Part shown: one piece after another, positions 1 to 8,565 of the stretch
How the letters are laid out: each line of letters begins with the position of its first letter
How positions within the stretch are numbered: position 1 is the stretch's first letter
Source: Betaproteobacteria bacterium
GTDB lineage: Bacteria > Pseudomonadota > Gammaproteobacteria > Burkholderiales > SG8-39
Direction: 5' to 3'
DNA length: 58,639 bases
NCBI GenBank assembly: GCA_947482825.1
Contig: CANKMT010000023.1
Coordinates: 1-58,639 of the forward strand
Made by a program: the position numbers and the translations under genes
The notes under the pieces: generated by a model
Database searches by the model: none
What the model saw: the letters and a program-made list of their open reading frames with translations, nothing else
What the model was told of the DNA's origin: nothing

Positions 1-298
1 CCCATTCCGGATCGAGGGGCAGGCCGTTCCATCCGCCCGCGACGAACTGGTTGTACGCCTCCTTGAAGCCTTTGGGCGTCTTTACCGCGCCGTCCTTCCA
101 CTGCGAACCTTCCTGGTCGCCGGAGTAGTTGAGCGGGTCGAGCACGCCGGATGTGAACTTGGCGGCCTCTTCGAGAATGGCCTCGACCGTGTCTGGCGTG
201 GCGTCCTCGCAACCTGGGAGCTTGGCAACCTCGCTCATGCCGGCCAGTTCGTTGAGGACGAACTTCATGTCCCTGAGGGGGGCGGTATAGGCGCTCAT
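1..298 (-). CDS. Acyl-CoA dehydrogenase, N-terminal 99 codons (cut by window edge)
   Basis: This reading frame starts with ATG at 298 and runs off the left edge, so only the first 99 residues are visible. It begins MSAYTAPLRDMKFVLNEL and continues through a helical stretch to YNQFVAGGWNGLPLDPEW. This matches the N-terminal domain of the long (about 590 residue) acyl-CoA dehydrogenases of the DmdC/AcdB type, which oxidise acyl-CoA thioesters with FAD and pass electrons to ETF. It lies 11 bases after the etfA stop on the same strand, so it is surely the third gene of an etfB-etfA-acd operon, an arrangement common in betaproteobacteria. The catalytic glutamate and FAD motifs are outside the window, so substrate cannot be judged. 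Confidence 0.85.
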   Translation of the reverse strand, partial: MSAYTAPLRDMKFVLNELAGMSEVAKLPGCEDATPDTVEAILEEAAKFTSGVLDPLNYSGDQEGSQWKDGAVKTPKGFKEAYNQFVAGGWNGLPLDPEW

Positions 299-309
299 GT
301 CTCTGCTCC

Positions 310-1245
310 TTACTTCTTCAGTTCCTCGACGATCTGGGGGACGACCTGGAACAGGTCGCCGACGATGCCGTAGTCCGCCACTGAAAAGATCGGCGCTTCC
401 TCGTCTTTGTTCACGCAGACGATCACGCGGCTATCCTTCATGCCGGCCAGGTGCTGGATCGCACCCGAAATGCCGATGGCGATATAGAGGTCGGGCGCGA
501 CGATCTTGCCGGTCTGCCCGACCTGCCAGTCGTTCGGCACGAACCCGGCGTCAACCGCGGCGCGCGAGGCGCCCATCGCGGCGCCCAGCTTGTCGGCCAG
601 CGGTTCGAGGATCTTGAAGTTGTCCCCCGAGCCCATGCCGCGGCCGCCGGACACGATGATTTTCGCCGCGGTCAGTTCAGGACGCTCGGATTTCGAGACT
701 TCGCGGCTGATGAAGGACGACAACCCGCTGTCCGCGGGCGCGGCAACGCTTTCGACCGCTCCGCTCCCGCCGGTGGCCGCCACCGCATCGAACCCTGTGG
801 TGCGCACGGTGATGACCTTGATCGCGTCGGAGGACTGCACGGTCGCCAGTGCATTGCCCGCGTAGATCGGACGCACGAAAGTGTCAGGCGACTCGACCGA
901 GACGATCTCCGAGATCTGCTGCATGTCGAGCAACGCGGCGACGCGCGGCGTGACGTTCTTGCCGTTGGAGGTGGCCGGCGCAAGGATGTGCGTGTAGTTT
1001 TTCGCGACACCTACCACCAATGCCGCCACGTTCTCGGCCAGGAAATCGGCCAGGTGCGGCGCATCGGCGTGCAGCACCTTGGTGACGCCGGCAATCTTGC
1101 CCGCCGCCTCGGCTGCCGCACCTGAACCGCTCCCGGCCACCAGCACGTGGATTTCGCCGCCGATCTTCGCCGCCGCCGCCACGGTGTTCAGCGTGGCGAC
1201 CTTGATCGACTTGTTGTCGTGTTCCGCAATGACCAGGCAGCTCAT
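310..1245 (-). CDS. etfA: Electron transfer flavoprotein, alpha subunit
   Basis: The 311-residue product is the FAD-binding alpha subunit of ETF, which forms a soluble heterodimer with EtfB and carries electrons from acyl-CoA dehydrogenases to ETF-ubiquinone oxidoreductase. The length fits the bacterial family. The C-terminal FAD domain is plain: SGGRGMGS at residues 199-206, [20 protein letters not shown] at 243-262 and [11 protein letters not shown] near 277-287. The ATG at 1245 overlaps the etfB stop by four bases (ATGA), so the two subunits are translationally coupled. The acyl-CoA dehydrogenase that follows 11 bases later is a likely electron donor. The alpha/beta assignment is secure. 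Confidence 0.97.
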   Translation of the reverse strand: MSCLVIAEHDNKSIKVATLNTVAAAAKIGGEIHVLVAGSGSGAAAEAAGKIAGVTKVLHADAPHLADFLAENVAALVVGVAKNYTHILAPATSNGKNVTPRVAALLDMQQISEIVSVESPDTFVRPIYAGNALATVQSSDAIKVITVRTTGFDAVAATGGSGAVESVAAPADSGLSSFISREVSKSERPELTAAKIIVSGGRGMGSGDNFKILEPLADKLGAAMGASRAAVDAGFVPNDWQVGQTGKIVAPDLYIAIGISGAIQHLAGMKDSRVIVCVNKDEEAPIFSVADYGIVGDLFQVVPQIVEELKK

Positions 1246-1994
1246 GAGATCACCTTTGCTTCGTTCCTGAGTTTGGCCACCAGCGCGGCGGCGTCCGGCA
1301 CCTTGATGCCGGCCTTGCGCTTGGGCGGTTCGACGACCTTGACGGTCTTCATGCGCGGCGTCACATCGACGCCGAGCGCGTCGGGCTTGAGGTTCTCGAG
1401 CGTCTTCTTCTTCGCCTTCATGATGTTCGGCAGCGTCACATAGCGGGGCTCGTTGAGGCGCAGGTCGGAGGTGACGATCGTCGGAAGCTTGACCGTGATT
1501 GTCTCCAGGCCGCCGTCGACCTCGCGGGTGACCTGCGCCTTCCCGTCGGCGATCGTGAGCTTGGATGCGAAGGTCGCCTGCGGCCAGCCCATCAGCGCGG
1601 CAAGCATCTGCCCGGTCTGGTTGGAGTCGTCATCGATGGCCTGCTTGCCGAGAAGCACCAGTTGCGGCGACTCCCTGGCGCAGACGGCCTTGAGCAGCTT
1701 GGCCACCGCCAGCGGCTGCAGTTCCACATCTGTTTCGACCAGGATCGCGCGGTCGGCGCCGATGGCCAGCGCGGTGCGCAGGGTCTCCTGGCACGCCAGC
1801 GGCCCGCAGGACACGACGACGATCTCGGTCGCGACGCCCGCCTCCCTGAGCCGGACAGCCTCCTCGACCGAGATTTCGTCGAAAGGGTTCATGGACATTT
1901 TCACGTTCGCGGTCTCGACGCCGGTGCCGTCCGATTTGACGCGCACCTTGACGTTGTAGTCCACCACGCGCTTGACGCTGACGAGGACTTTCAT
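1242..1994 (-). CDS. etfB: Electron transfer flavoprotein, beta subunit
   Basis: The 250-residue product is the AMP-binding beta subunit of ETF. It opens [20 protein letters not shown] and contains [16 protein letters not shown] near residues 37-52 and the AMP-loop segment [16 protein letters not shown] near 114-129, all typical of the family. It is the first gene of the minus-strand operon etfB-etfA-acd. Its ATG at 1994 faces the intergenic region 1995-2248, which also serves the divergent beta-oxidation operon and contains two palindromes (2141-2179), so the two operons may share a regulator. ETF would serve the acyl-CoA dehydrogenases coded elsewhere in this window (21325 and 31771). Confidence 0.97.
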   Translation of the reverse strand: MKVLVSVKRVVDYNVKVRVKSDGTGVETANVKMSMNPFDEISVEEAVRLREAGVATEIVVVSCGPLACQETLRTALAIGADRAILVETDVELQPLAVAKLLKAVCARESPQLVLLGKQAIDDDSNQTGQMLAALMGWPQATFASKLTIADGKAQVTREVDGGLETITVKLPTIVTSDLRLNEPRYVTLPNIMKAKKKTLENLKPDALGVDVTPRMKTVKVVEPPKRKAGIKVPDAAALVAKLRNEAKVIS

Positions 1995-2140
1995 GGGTGT
2001 TTTAGGCCCCTAATTTTTTAATCGGGTTGCTGGATCCGGCTTGCTGGAAACGCCTTGCCGTTTGAAACATTCCGCAAGGGAAAAACGGGCGGCAGATTAT
2101 ACCGCCCAGGAGACTCGACGCGGTCCGTCAAACGCTTGGC

Positions 2141-2179
2141 CAATGCGCACGTTCGCGCATTGATTCGCACATTCGAATC
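2141..2179. promoter_or_regulatory. Two adjoining palindromes, candidate operators
   Basis: Positions 2141-2162 read CAATGCGC-N6-GCGCATTG, a perfect inverted repeat with 8-base arms. Positions 2162-2179 read GATTCG-CACATT-CGAATC, a perfect inverted repeat with 6-base arms and again a 6-base spacer. The two centres are 19 bases apart, and both right half-sites sit in the near-repeat CGCAC[G/A]TTCG (2146-2155 and 2166-2175). They lie 30-70 bases upstream of the probable -10 of the plus-strand operon and 147 bases or more upstream of the etfB start. This is the pattern of a pair of binding sites for a dimeric regulator (TetR- or GntR-type) of fatty-acid genes. The regulator is not coded nearby. 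Confidence 0.4.
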
Positions 2180-2186
2180 CGCCGCG

Positions 2187-2215
2187 TTCTCCCCCACTGG
2201 AAATCCGATTATAGT
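2187..2215 (+). promoter_or_regulatory. Candidate sigma-70 promoter for the thiolase operon
   Basis: TATAGT at 2210-2215 matches the -10 consensus at five of six positions and sits in the AT-rich context GATTATAGT. A weak -35 (TTCTCC, 2187-2192) lies 17 bases upstream. Transcription would start near 2222. This favours the ATG at 2249 over the upstream GTG at 2219 as the first codon of the operon, because the GTG would lie before the transcript start. The palindromes at 2141-2179 are just upstream of the -35. Confidence 0.3.
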
Positions 2216-2248
2216 GCCGTGACCCCTGATTCACTCTCCTCACGAGCC

Positions 2249-2629
2249 ATGTCCACGACCGGTCCTGAACACGACTACAAACAAAAGCTCGCCGCAGGCC
2301 GCTTCGAAATCCAGATATGCGGCGCCTGCGGAAAGCATGTCTTCTACCCCCGCGTGATCTGCCCGCATTGCGGCGCCGACAAGCTCGACTGGGTGGCGGC
2401 TGTCGGCGCGGGAGTGGTCTACTCCTCCACCGTCGTGCGTCGCAAACCGGAAGCCGGAGGCGACTACAACGTGGCGCTTGTAGACCTCGCCGAAGGCCCG
2501 CGCATGATGAGCCGCGTGGTCGGCATCGAGCCGACAGGCGTCAAGATCGGCATGAAGGTCAAGGCCCGCATTGCGCAAGGGGACCCAGCCAAGGGCGAAG
2601 CCCCGATCGTCGAATTCACCCCGGACTAG
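2249..2629 (+). CDS. DUF35 zinc-ribbon / OB-fold protein, thiolase partner
   Basis: The 126-residue product has a rubredoxin-like zinc ribbon with Cys24-x2-Cys27 and Cys38-x2-Cys41, followed by an OB-fold domain (VYSSTVVRRKPEAGG, DYNVALVDLAEGPRM, GMKVKARI). This is the DUF35 / Zn-ribbon-OB family, whose members form complexes with thiolase-like enzymes such as HMG-CoA synthase, acetone carboxylase-type thiolases and the steroid retro-aldolase Ltp2. The thiolase gene begins five bases after its stop, which fits that partnership. The frame is open to a GTG at 2219, but that codon precedes the likely transcript start, so I chose the ATG at 2249. It acts in the cytoplasm, probably as a CoA-substrate binding subunit. 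Confidence 0.85.
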   Translation: MSTTGPEHDYKQKLAAGRFEIQICGACGKHVFYPRVICPHCGADKLDWVAAVGAGVVYSSTVVRRKPEAGGDYNVALVDLAEGPRMMSRVVGIEPTGVKIGMKVKARIAQGDPAKGEAPIVEFTPD

Positions 2630-2634
2630 CCCAC

Positions 2635-3807
2635 ATGCCCAACACCAAGGATTTACGCGGATCGGTGGCGATCGCCGGCGTGGGACTCGCCGGCTGCGGC
2701 GAAGCGCCCGGCTGGACCGAGAACGAAATCATGGCCGCGGCGGCGAAGAATGCGCTTGCCGATGCAGGCCTGACCACCCGCGACGTGGACGGCCTCGTCT
2801 GCGCAAGCGTCAATGCGTTTCTCACTGGCCTGTCTGTGGCCGAGCAGCTCGGCATCCACCCGAAGTTCACCGACTCGACCTGTGTGGGCGGATCATCCTT
2901 CGTCGGGCACCTGCTGCCAGCGGCGATGGCGCTCAACTACGGCTTGTGCGACGTGGTGCTCGTGACCTACGGATCGAACCAGCGCACCGGCGTCGGCCGG
3001 GCCGAAGGCGGCAAGTTCAAGGCGATGCTCGACCCGCAGGCATTCGAGGCGCCGTATAAGCCGTTCAACCCGATGTCCTCATACGCACTTTCCGCCGCGC
3101 GGCACATGCACGAGTACGGCACGACACGCACGCACCTGGCCGAAGTGGCGGTGGCCGCGCGCAAGTGGGCGCAGCTGAATCCGGAAGCTTTCACGCGGGA
3201 ACCCCTCTCGATCGAGGACGTTCTCAAGGCGCGCCTGGTGTCCGACCCGTTGAGCGTGCGCGATGCCTGCCTCGTCACGGACGGCGGCGGCGCCTACGTC
3301 CTCGTGCGCGCCGACCGCGCGAAGACCCTCAAGAAGAAGCCCGTCTACATGCTGGGTTGCGGCACGGCGCACTGGCATCGCCAAATCTCTTCCATGCCCG
3401 ACCTCACGGTGACCGCGGCCTCCGAATCCGGCCCGCGCGCATTCGAGATGGCCGGGCTCAAACCCTCGGACGTCGATGTGCTCGAGCTTTACGACGCGTT
3501 CACGATCAACACGATCCTGTTCCTCGAGGACCTGGGCTTCTGCAAGAAGGGCGAAGGCGGCGCCTTCGTTTCGGGCGGCCGCATCGCGCCCGGCGGCAGC
3601 CTGCCGGTGAACACCAACGGCGGCGGGCTCTCGTGCGTGCATCCGGGCATGTACGGCATGTTCCTCATCGTGGAGGCCGTGCGCCAACTGCGCGGCGAGG
3701 CCGGCGAGCGCCAAATCGACAATGCGGAGGTCGCCCTTGCCCATGGCAACGGCGGCGTCCTTTCCAGCCAGATCACCGCCCTGTTGGGCACGGAGGCCAC
3801 GCTATGA
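2635..3807 (+). CDS. Thiolase-like protein (SCP-x / Ltp2 type)
   Basis: The 390-residue product is a thiolase-fold enzyme of the SCP-x/lipid-transfer class (ELYDAFTINTILFLEDLGFC is the class signature). Possible nucleophile Cys83 is in STCVGGSS, and the late catalytic histidines are His336 (GGGLSCVHPGM) and His370 (AHGNGG). With a nucleophilic Cys it could carry out thiolytic cleavage of 3-ketoacyl-CoA. Its nearest context relatives, DUF35-linked Ltp2 enzymes, are instead retro-aldolases. The ATG at 2635 is the first in frame after the DUF35 stop, and the end overlaps the aldolase gene by ATGA. Substrate is unknown; the operon suggests an acyl-CoA with a branched or ring-derived side chain. 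Confidence 0.85.
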   Translation: MPNTKDLRGSVAIAGVGLAGCGEAPGWTENEIMAAAAKNALADAGLTTRDVDGLVCASVNAFLTGLSVAEQLGIHPKFTDSTCVGGSSFVGHLLPAAMALNYGLCDVVLVTYGSNQRTGVGRAEGGKFKAMLDPQAFEAPYKPFNPMSSYALSAARHMHEYGTTRTHLAEVAVAARKWAQLNPEAFTREPLSIEDVLKARLVSDPLSVRDACLVTDGGGAYVLVRADRAKTLKKKPVYMLGCGTAHWHRQISSMPDLTVTAASESGPRAFEMAGLKPSDVDVLELYDAFTINTILFLEDLGFCKKGEGGAFVSGGRIAPGGSLPVNTNGGGLSCVHPGMYGMFLIVEAVRQLRGEAGERQIDNAEVALAHGNGGVLSSQITALLGTEATL

Positions 3808-4583
3808 CCGACCTTTCCAGCGTCAATATTCCCTCGCTTCGCTCCAAGGTGAGCGACACCGAGTGGCAGGCCCGCGTCGACCTCGCCGCCTGCTACCGGC
3901 TGATCGCGCTGTTCGGCATGAACGACCTGATCTACAACCATGCCACCGCGCGCGTGCCGGACGAAGAAGGCCATTTCCTCATCAACGCCTACGGCTACGC
4001 CTATGAGGAAGTCACGGCTTCGTCGCTGGTCAAGATCGACTTCGACGGTAACACCGTGCACGACTCGGGCACCGGCTACGGCATCAACCAGGCCGGATTC
4101 GTGATCCACAGCGCGGTCCACCGCGCCCGCAAGGATGTGGGGTGCGTGATCCACACGCACTCGCCCGCCGGCATGGCCGTGTCGGCGCTCGAATGCGGGT
4201 TGCTGCCGCTCACCCAGAACGCGATGTTCTTCGGCCAGGTCGGCTACCACGACTATGAAGGCCCGGCGATCGACCTCGACGAGCAGAAGCGGCTCGTGAA
4301 GGACCTCGGCGGCGCGGCGGCGCTGATCCTGCGCAACCACGGCCTGCTCACGGCCGGGCGCACCGTCTGCGAGGCGTTCGTCGTCATGCACTGGCTGGAG
4401 AAAGCATGCCAAGCGCAGATCATGGCGATGTCCTGCCAGACGCCGATGAACAAAGTGCCCGAAAAAGTCGTCAAGCTCACCAACGACCGCTACGCCCCCG
4501 GGCAGCGCCGCAAGATCACGGAGCTCGAATGGCCGGCGATGCTGCGCATGCTCGACCGCCGCGATCCTTCTTACAGGGACTAG
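3804..4583 (+). CDS. Class II aldolase / adducin family protein
   Basis: The 259-residue product belongs to the zinc-dependent class II aldolase/adducin family (L-fuculose-phosphate aldolase fold). The metal histidines are visible as His117 and His119 in IHTHSPAG, and His179 in RNHGLLT. NHATARVPDEEGHFLIN near residue 43 is the family N-terminal signature. The start overlaps the thiolase stop (ATGA at 3804). Such proteins without a sugar-phosphate context are common in catabolic operons and may cleave hydroxyacyl compounds, decarboxylate or act as epimerases. Standing between a thiolase and an MFE-2-type dehydrogenase, it may perform an aldol cleavage on a CoA ester, but that is inference. Confidence 0.85.
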   Translation: MTDLSSVNIPSLRSKVSDTEWQARVDLAACYRLIALFGMNDLIYNHATARVPDEEGHFLINAYGYAYEEVTASSLVKIDFDGNTVHDSGTGYGINQAGFVIHSAVHRARKDVGCVIHTHSPAGMAVSALECGLLPLTQNAMFFGQVGYHDYEGPAIDLDEQKRLVKDLGGAAALILRNHGLLTAGRTVCEAFVVMHWLEKACQAQIMAMSCQTPMNKVPEKVVKLTNDRYAPGQRRKITELEWPAMLRMLDRRDPSYRD

Positions 4584-4585
4584 AA

Positions 4586-5499
<914 letters not shown>

Positions 5500-5503
<4 letters not shown>

Positions 5504-6378
5504 TCGACTACGCGAAGCTGCGCGCGCGCAAGTTCCCGGAGGTCGAGCAGACGTACACCGCCAAGGACACGATGCTCTATGCGCTCGGCCTGGGCTACGG
5601 CTACGACCCCAAGGACGAGAGCCAGCTGCAGTTCGTCTACGAGAAGAACCTCAAGGCCCTGCCGACCATGGCCGTGGTGCTCGGCTATCCCGGCTTCTGG
5701 GTGAAGAACCCGGACTCGGGCATCGATTGGGTGCGCATCGTCCACGGCGAGCAATCCCTCACCGTTCACAAGCCCCTGCCGGCGGCCGGCACCGTCGTCG
5801 GCATCAGCCGCATCAAGGCCGTCGTCGACAAGGGCCAGGGCAAGGGCGCGCTGCTGTTCCAGGAGCGCACGATCCACGATAAGGCCACCGGCGACCTGCT
5901 TGCGACGCTGGACCACGTGACCTTCTGCCGCGCCGATGGCGGATTCAGTGAAAAGGAAGGCAATGGCCCCAAAGGCGGAGACGCTCCGCCACCACCGAAG
6001 CCCGCGGTGCCCGACACCGCGCCCGACAAGGTCTGCGACCTGCCCACCCTGCCTCAGGCCGCTTTGATCTATCGCCTTTGCGCCGACGACAACCCGCTGC
6101 ACGCCGAGCCGGCGGTCGCAAAGGCGGCCGGCTTCCCGCAGCCGATCCTGCACGGCCTTGCCACCTATGGCGTCGCCGGCCACGCGATCCTCAAGACTTT
6201 CTGCGGCTACGACCCCGCGAAGCTGAAATCGCTGTCGCTGCGATTTTCCGCACCGGTGTTCCCGGGCGAGACGATCCGCACCGAGATGTGGAAGGAAGGC
6301 AATCGCGTGCGCTTCCGCGCCAAGGCCCTGCAGCGGGATATCGTCGTGCTCTCGCACGGGACCGCGGACATCGCCTGA
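5500..6378 (+). CDS. MaoC-family (R)-specific enoyl-CoA hydratase 2
   Basis: The 292-residue product has a double hot-dog fold like the hydratase domain of MFE-2. The hydratase-2 motif is intact as D196-D-N-P-L-H201 (LCADDNPLHAEP), followed by ILHGLATYGVAGHAIL. The first half supplies the substrate tunnel and has no motif, as is usual. The reaction is reversible hydration of trans-2-enoyl-CoA to (3R)-hydroxyacyl-CoA, which the preceding SDR oxidises. Its ATG overlaps the SDR stop by four bases. A proline-rich linker (GDAPPPPKPAVPDTAPD, about residues 164-180) joins the two hot-dog halves. It is the last gene of the operon; a weak terminator-like hairpin follows at 6388. Confidence 0.92.
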
Positions 6379-6387
6379 GGGCGCCCG

Positions 6388-6407
6388 GAAAGTCGAACTT
6401 TCGTTTT
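6388..6407 (+). terminator. Weak terminator-like hairpin after the MaoC gene
   Basis: GAAAGT (6388-6393), a 3-base loop CGA and ACTTTC (6397-6402) form a short stem, followed by GTTTT. It begins nine bases after the hydratase stop. The stem is only six pairs and AT-rich, so it may be a weak intrinsic terminator at best. Confidence 0.3.
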
Positions 6408-6440
6408 CGTAGAGTCAATGGACTGGCGGGTCTCGAGCTA

Positions 6441-6463
6441 ATTTGATTTTTTAAATTGACAAT
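6441..6463 (+). promoter_or_regulatory. AT-rich tract with a TTGACA box
   Basis: This 23-base tract has only four G/C and stands out in GC-rich surroundings. It contains a perfect -35 hexamer TTGACA at 6456-6461. No good -10 is seen 16-18 bases downstream (the sequence there is GC-rich), so the promoter call is tentative. If real it would drive the acetyltransferase gene at 6499. Confidence 0.25.
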
Positions 6464-6498
6464 ATCTTCCGGCCTCCTCGCGAGCACCGGATGTTCGG

Positions 6499-7014
6499 AT
6501 GCGGGATGCCGACCGGAATCAACCCATGCGACTGATCGAGAACGTTCCGCTAAGCACCCACCTGATTGCCGATCTGGTCACGGACCGCGCAGACCTTCAC
6601 CTGGTCTGGCCGCTCGCGCGGTATCCGTTCGATCACGATCAATGGCGGGAGGTGCTGAACCCGGACAGCGGCCACGTCTCGTTCGGGATTCATGTGGGCG
6701 CGGTCCTGGCCGGTCACGCGGCCCTCCGCAAGACCGAGCGCCGCGACGTCTACTCCGTGAGCTACCTCTACCTGGCGCCCGAGTACCGTTCGCGGGGCCT
6801 GGGTCGGCAAATGGTCGCCTTGCTCGAGGACTATGCGCGAACGCGCCTCGCCGCGGCAGAACTGGTCCTGGTCGCCCGGGACTACAACCCCAGGGCGCTC
6901 AGTTGCTATCGGCGATGCGGTTTCGTGGAGACCGGCCGCGAAGGCACGCTGATCCGAATGTCGAAGGTCCTGACTTCGGACGCGCACACTCCGGGATTGC
7001 CACCCAAGGCCTAG
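6499..7014 (+). CDS. GNAT-family N-acetyltransferase
   Basis: The 171-residue product has the GNAT acetyl-CoA signature: a beta-4 strand (YSVSYLYLAPEYR) followed by the pyrophosphate loop RSRGLGRQM, and the C-terminal NPRALSCYRRCGFVETGR typical of motif B. It should transfer an acetyl group from acetyl-CoA to an amine, but the substrate cannot be told. An internal ATG at 6526 (MRLIENVPLSTH) is an alternative start that would give 162 residues and is close to the usual GNAT length. It stands 30 bases before the M81 peptidase gene and may be cotranscribed with it. Confidence 0.8.
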   Translation: MRDADRNQPMRLIENVPLSTHLIADLVTDRADLHLVWPLARYPFDHDQWREVLNPDSGHVSFGIHVGAVLAGHAALRKTERRDVYSVSYLYLAPEYRSRGLGRQMVALLEDYARTRLAAAELVLVARDYNPRALSCYRRCGFVETGREGTLIRMSKVLTSDAHTPGLPPKA

Positions 7015-7044
7015 CCCTGCCGGGCCTCTACGAGAGAGATCCCC

Positions 7045-8565
7045 ATGGCACGCATCGCAATCGGCGGCTTCCACCATGAAACCAACTGCTTCGTGGACTC
7101 GCGCACGGACTTCGCCTATTTCGCCTCTCACCGCGACCGCCCTCCTCTCGTGTACGGGGATGATGTCGTGCAATGGCTCACCGGCACGACTTTCGCAATC
7201 GCCGGCTTCATGAGCGACATGAATGCGCGCCACGATCTGGTGCCGCTCCTGTGGACCAGCGGCGGCGCGGGCGCGATGGTGACCCGCGATGCCTTCGAGC
7301 GCATCGTCGGCAGCCTGGTCGGCCGGCTGTCGGAAGCCATGCCCGTGGACGCCGTCTATCTAGACCTGCATGGCGCGATGGTTACGGAGGATTTTGAAGA
7401 CGGCGAAGGCGAATTGCTGCGCCGCGTGCGCGCCGTGGTCGGTCCTCACACCCCGGTAGCCGTCAGCCTGGACTATCACTCCAACGTGACTCCCCAGATG
7501 GTGGACTTTTCGGATGCGATGATCGCTTACCGCACCTATCCCCACGTCGATCGGGTGGAGACCGGGCAGTTTGCTGCGAAGGCCATGGAAGTCCTGTTAA
7601 GTCGTGGCCGCCCCTCAGGCCGCGCATTGCGCAAGGCGCCTTTCCTGATCCCGCTGAACGGCCAGTGCACCCTGGTCGAGCCTTCGAAGGGCGTCGTGGA
7701 ACTCTCGCGCGTCGCCGAAGAAGGCCTGGTCAACCTCTCGTATCTCGCGGGATTCCCGCCTTCGGACCTGCACTGGTGCGGCCCTTCGGTCGTCGCACAT
7801 GCGTGGACGCAGGCCGATGCCGAACGCGCAGCCGATGAAATGCTGCGCGCTATCGTCGCCGAAGAGGCGAACTTCGCCGAGGTCATGGTCTCTCCGGACG
7901 AAGGCGTGGCGCGGGCAATCGAAGTCTCGCGAACCGCGAAGCGCCCGGTCGTATTAGCCGACACGCAGGACAACCCCGGCTGCGGGGGTACGGCCGATGC
8001 GACCGGCCTCCTGAAAGCGCTCGTGTCGGCGGACGCGCAAGGCGCGGTCGTGGGATTCCTTTGCGACGCCGAAGCCGCAAAGGCCGCGCACGCGGCCGGC
8101 GAAGGCGCGAAGATCCAGATCGCGCTGGGCGGCCGCTCGGGACCGGCAGGCGTGACGCCATTCGAGGCCACCTTCACCGTCACCAAGCTTGGCGATGGCA
8201 AGTTCAATTCCGACGGCGCAGTGTCCGGCGGCCGCAAGATCGACGTCGGACCCATGGCCCTGCTCACGCTCGGTGGCGTCAGCGTGGTGGTGACCAGCAA
8301 GCGACTGCAGGCCTACGACCAGGCGGGATTCCGGCATGTGGGGATCGAACCTTCGAAACAGAAGATCCTCGCGCTGAAGAGCACCTGCCACTACCGCGCC
8401 GAATTCGAGCCCATCGCCCAGGAGGTGATCGTGGTCCTTGCGCCGGGCTACTACCTGGCGGACCCGACCCTCTACCCTTTCAAGAAGCTCCGCGCAGGCG
8501 TCCGCTTGAAGCCGCTTGGCCCAACGTTCTCTGGCCCGCCTAACGCGCCAGCGCGTCTTCCATGA
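7045..8565 (+). CDS. M81-family metallopeptidase, MlrC-like
   Basis: The 506-residue product belongs to the MlrC/M81 family (DUF1485 plus MlrC C-terminal domain), named for the zinc enzyme that degrades linearised microcystin. Visible signatures are GGFHHETNCF at residues 7-16, YLDLHGAMVTEDFEDGEGE near 107-125, VSLDYHSNVT near 147-156, YRTYPHVDRVETG near 164-176 and NPGCGGTADATG near 312. Asp and His in the DLHG and DYHSN motifs are probable metal ligands. Most relatives in Burkholderiales sit in catabolic clusters next to Bug proteins, and the true substrates are amide-bonded compounds not yet known. The last 26 bases overlap the convergent M28 peptidase gene. Confidence 0.9.
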   Translation: MARIAIGGFHHETNCFVDSRTDFAYFASHRDRPPLVYGDDVVQWLTGTTFAIAGFMSDMNARHDLVPLLWTSGGAGAMVTRDAFERIVGSLVGRLSEAMPVDAVYLDLHGAMVTEDFEDGEGELLRRVRAVVGPHTPVAVSLDYHSNVTPQMVDFSDAMIAYRTYPHVDRVETGQFAAKAMEVLLSRGRPSGRALRKAPFLIPLNGQCTLVEPSKGVVELSRVAEEGLVNLSYLAGFPPSDLHWCGPSVVAHAWTQADAERAADEMLRAIVAEEANFAEVMVSPDEGVARAIEVSRTAKRPVVLADTQDNPGCGGTADATGLLKALVSADAQGAVVGFLCDAEAAKAAHAAGEGAKIQIALGGRSGPAGVTPFEATFTVTKLGDGKFNSDGAVSGGRKIDVGPMALLTLGGVSVVVTSKRLQAYDQAGFRHVGIEPSKQKILALKSTCHYRAEFEPIAQEVIVVLAPGYYLADPTLYPFKKLRAGVRLKPLGPTFSGPPNAPARLP

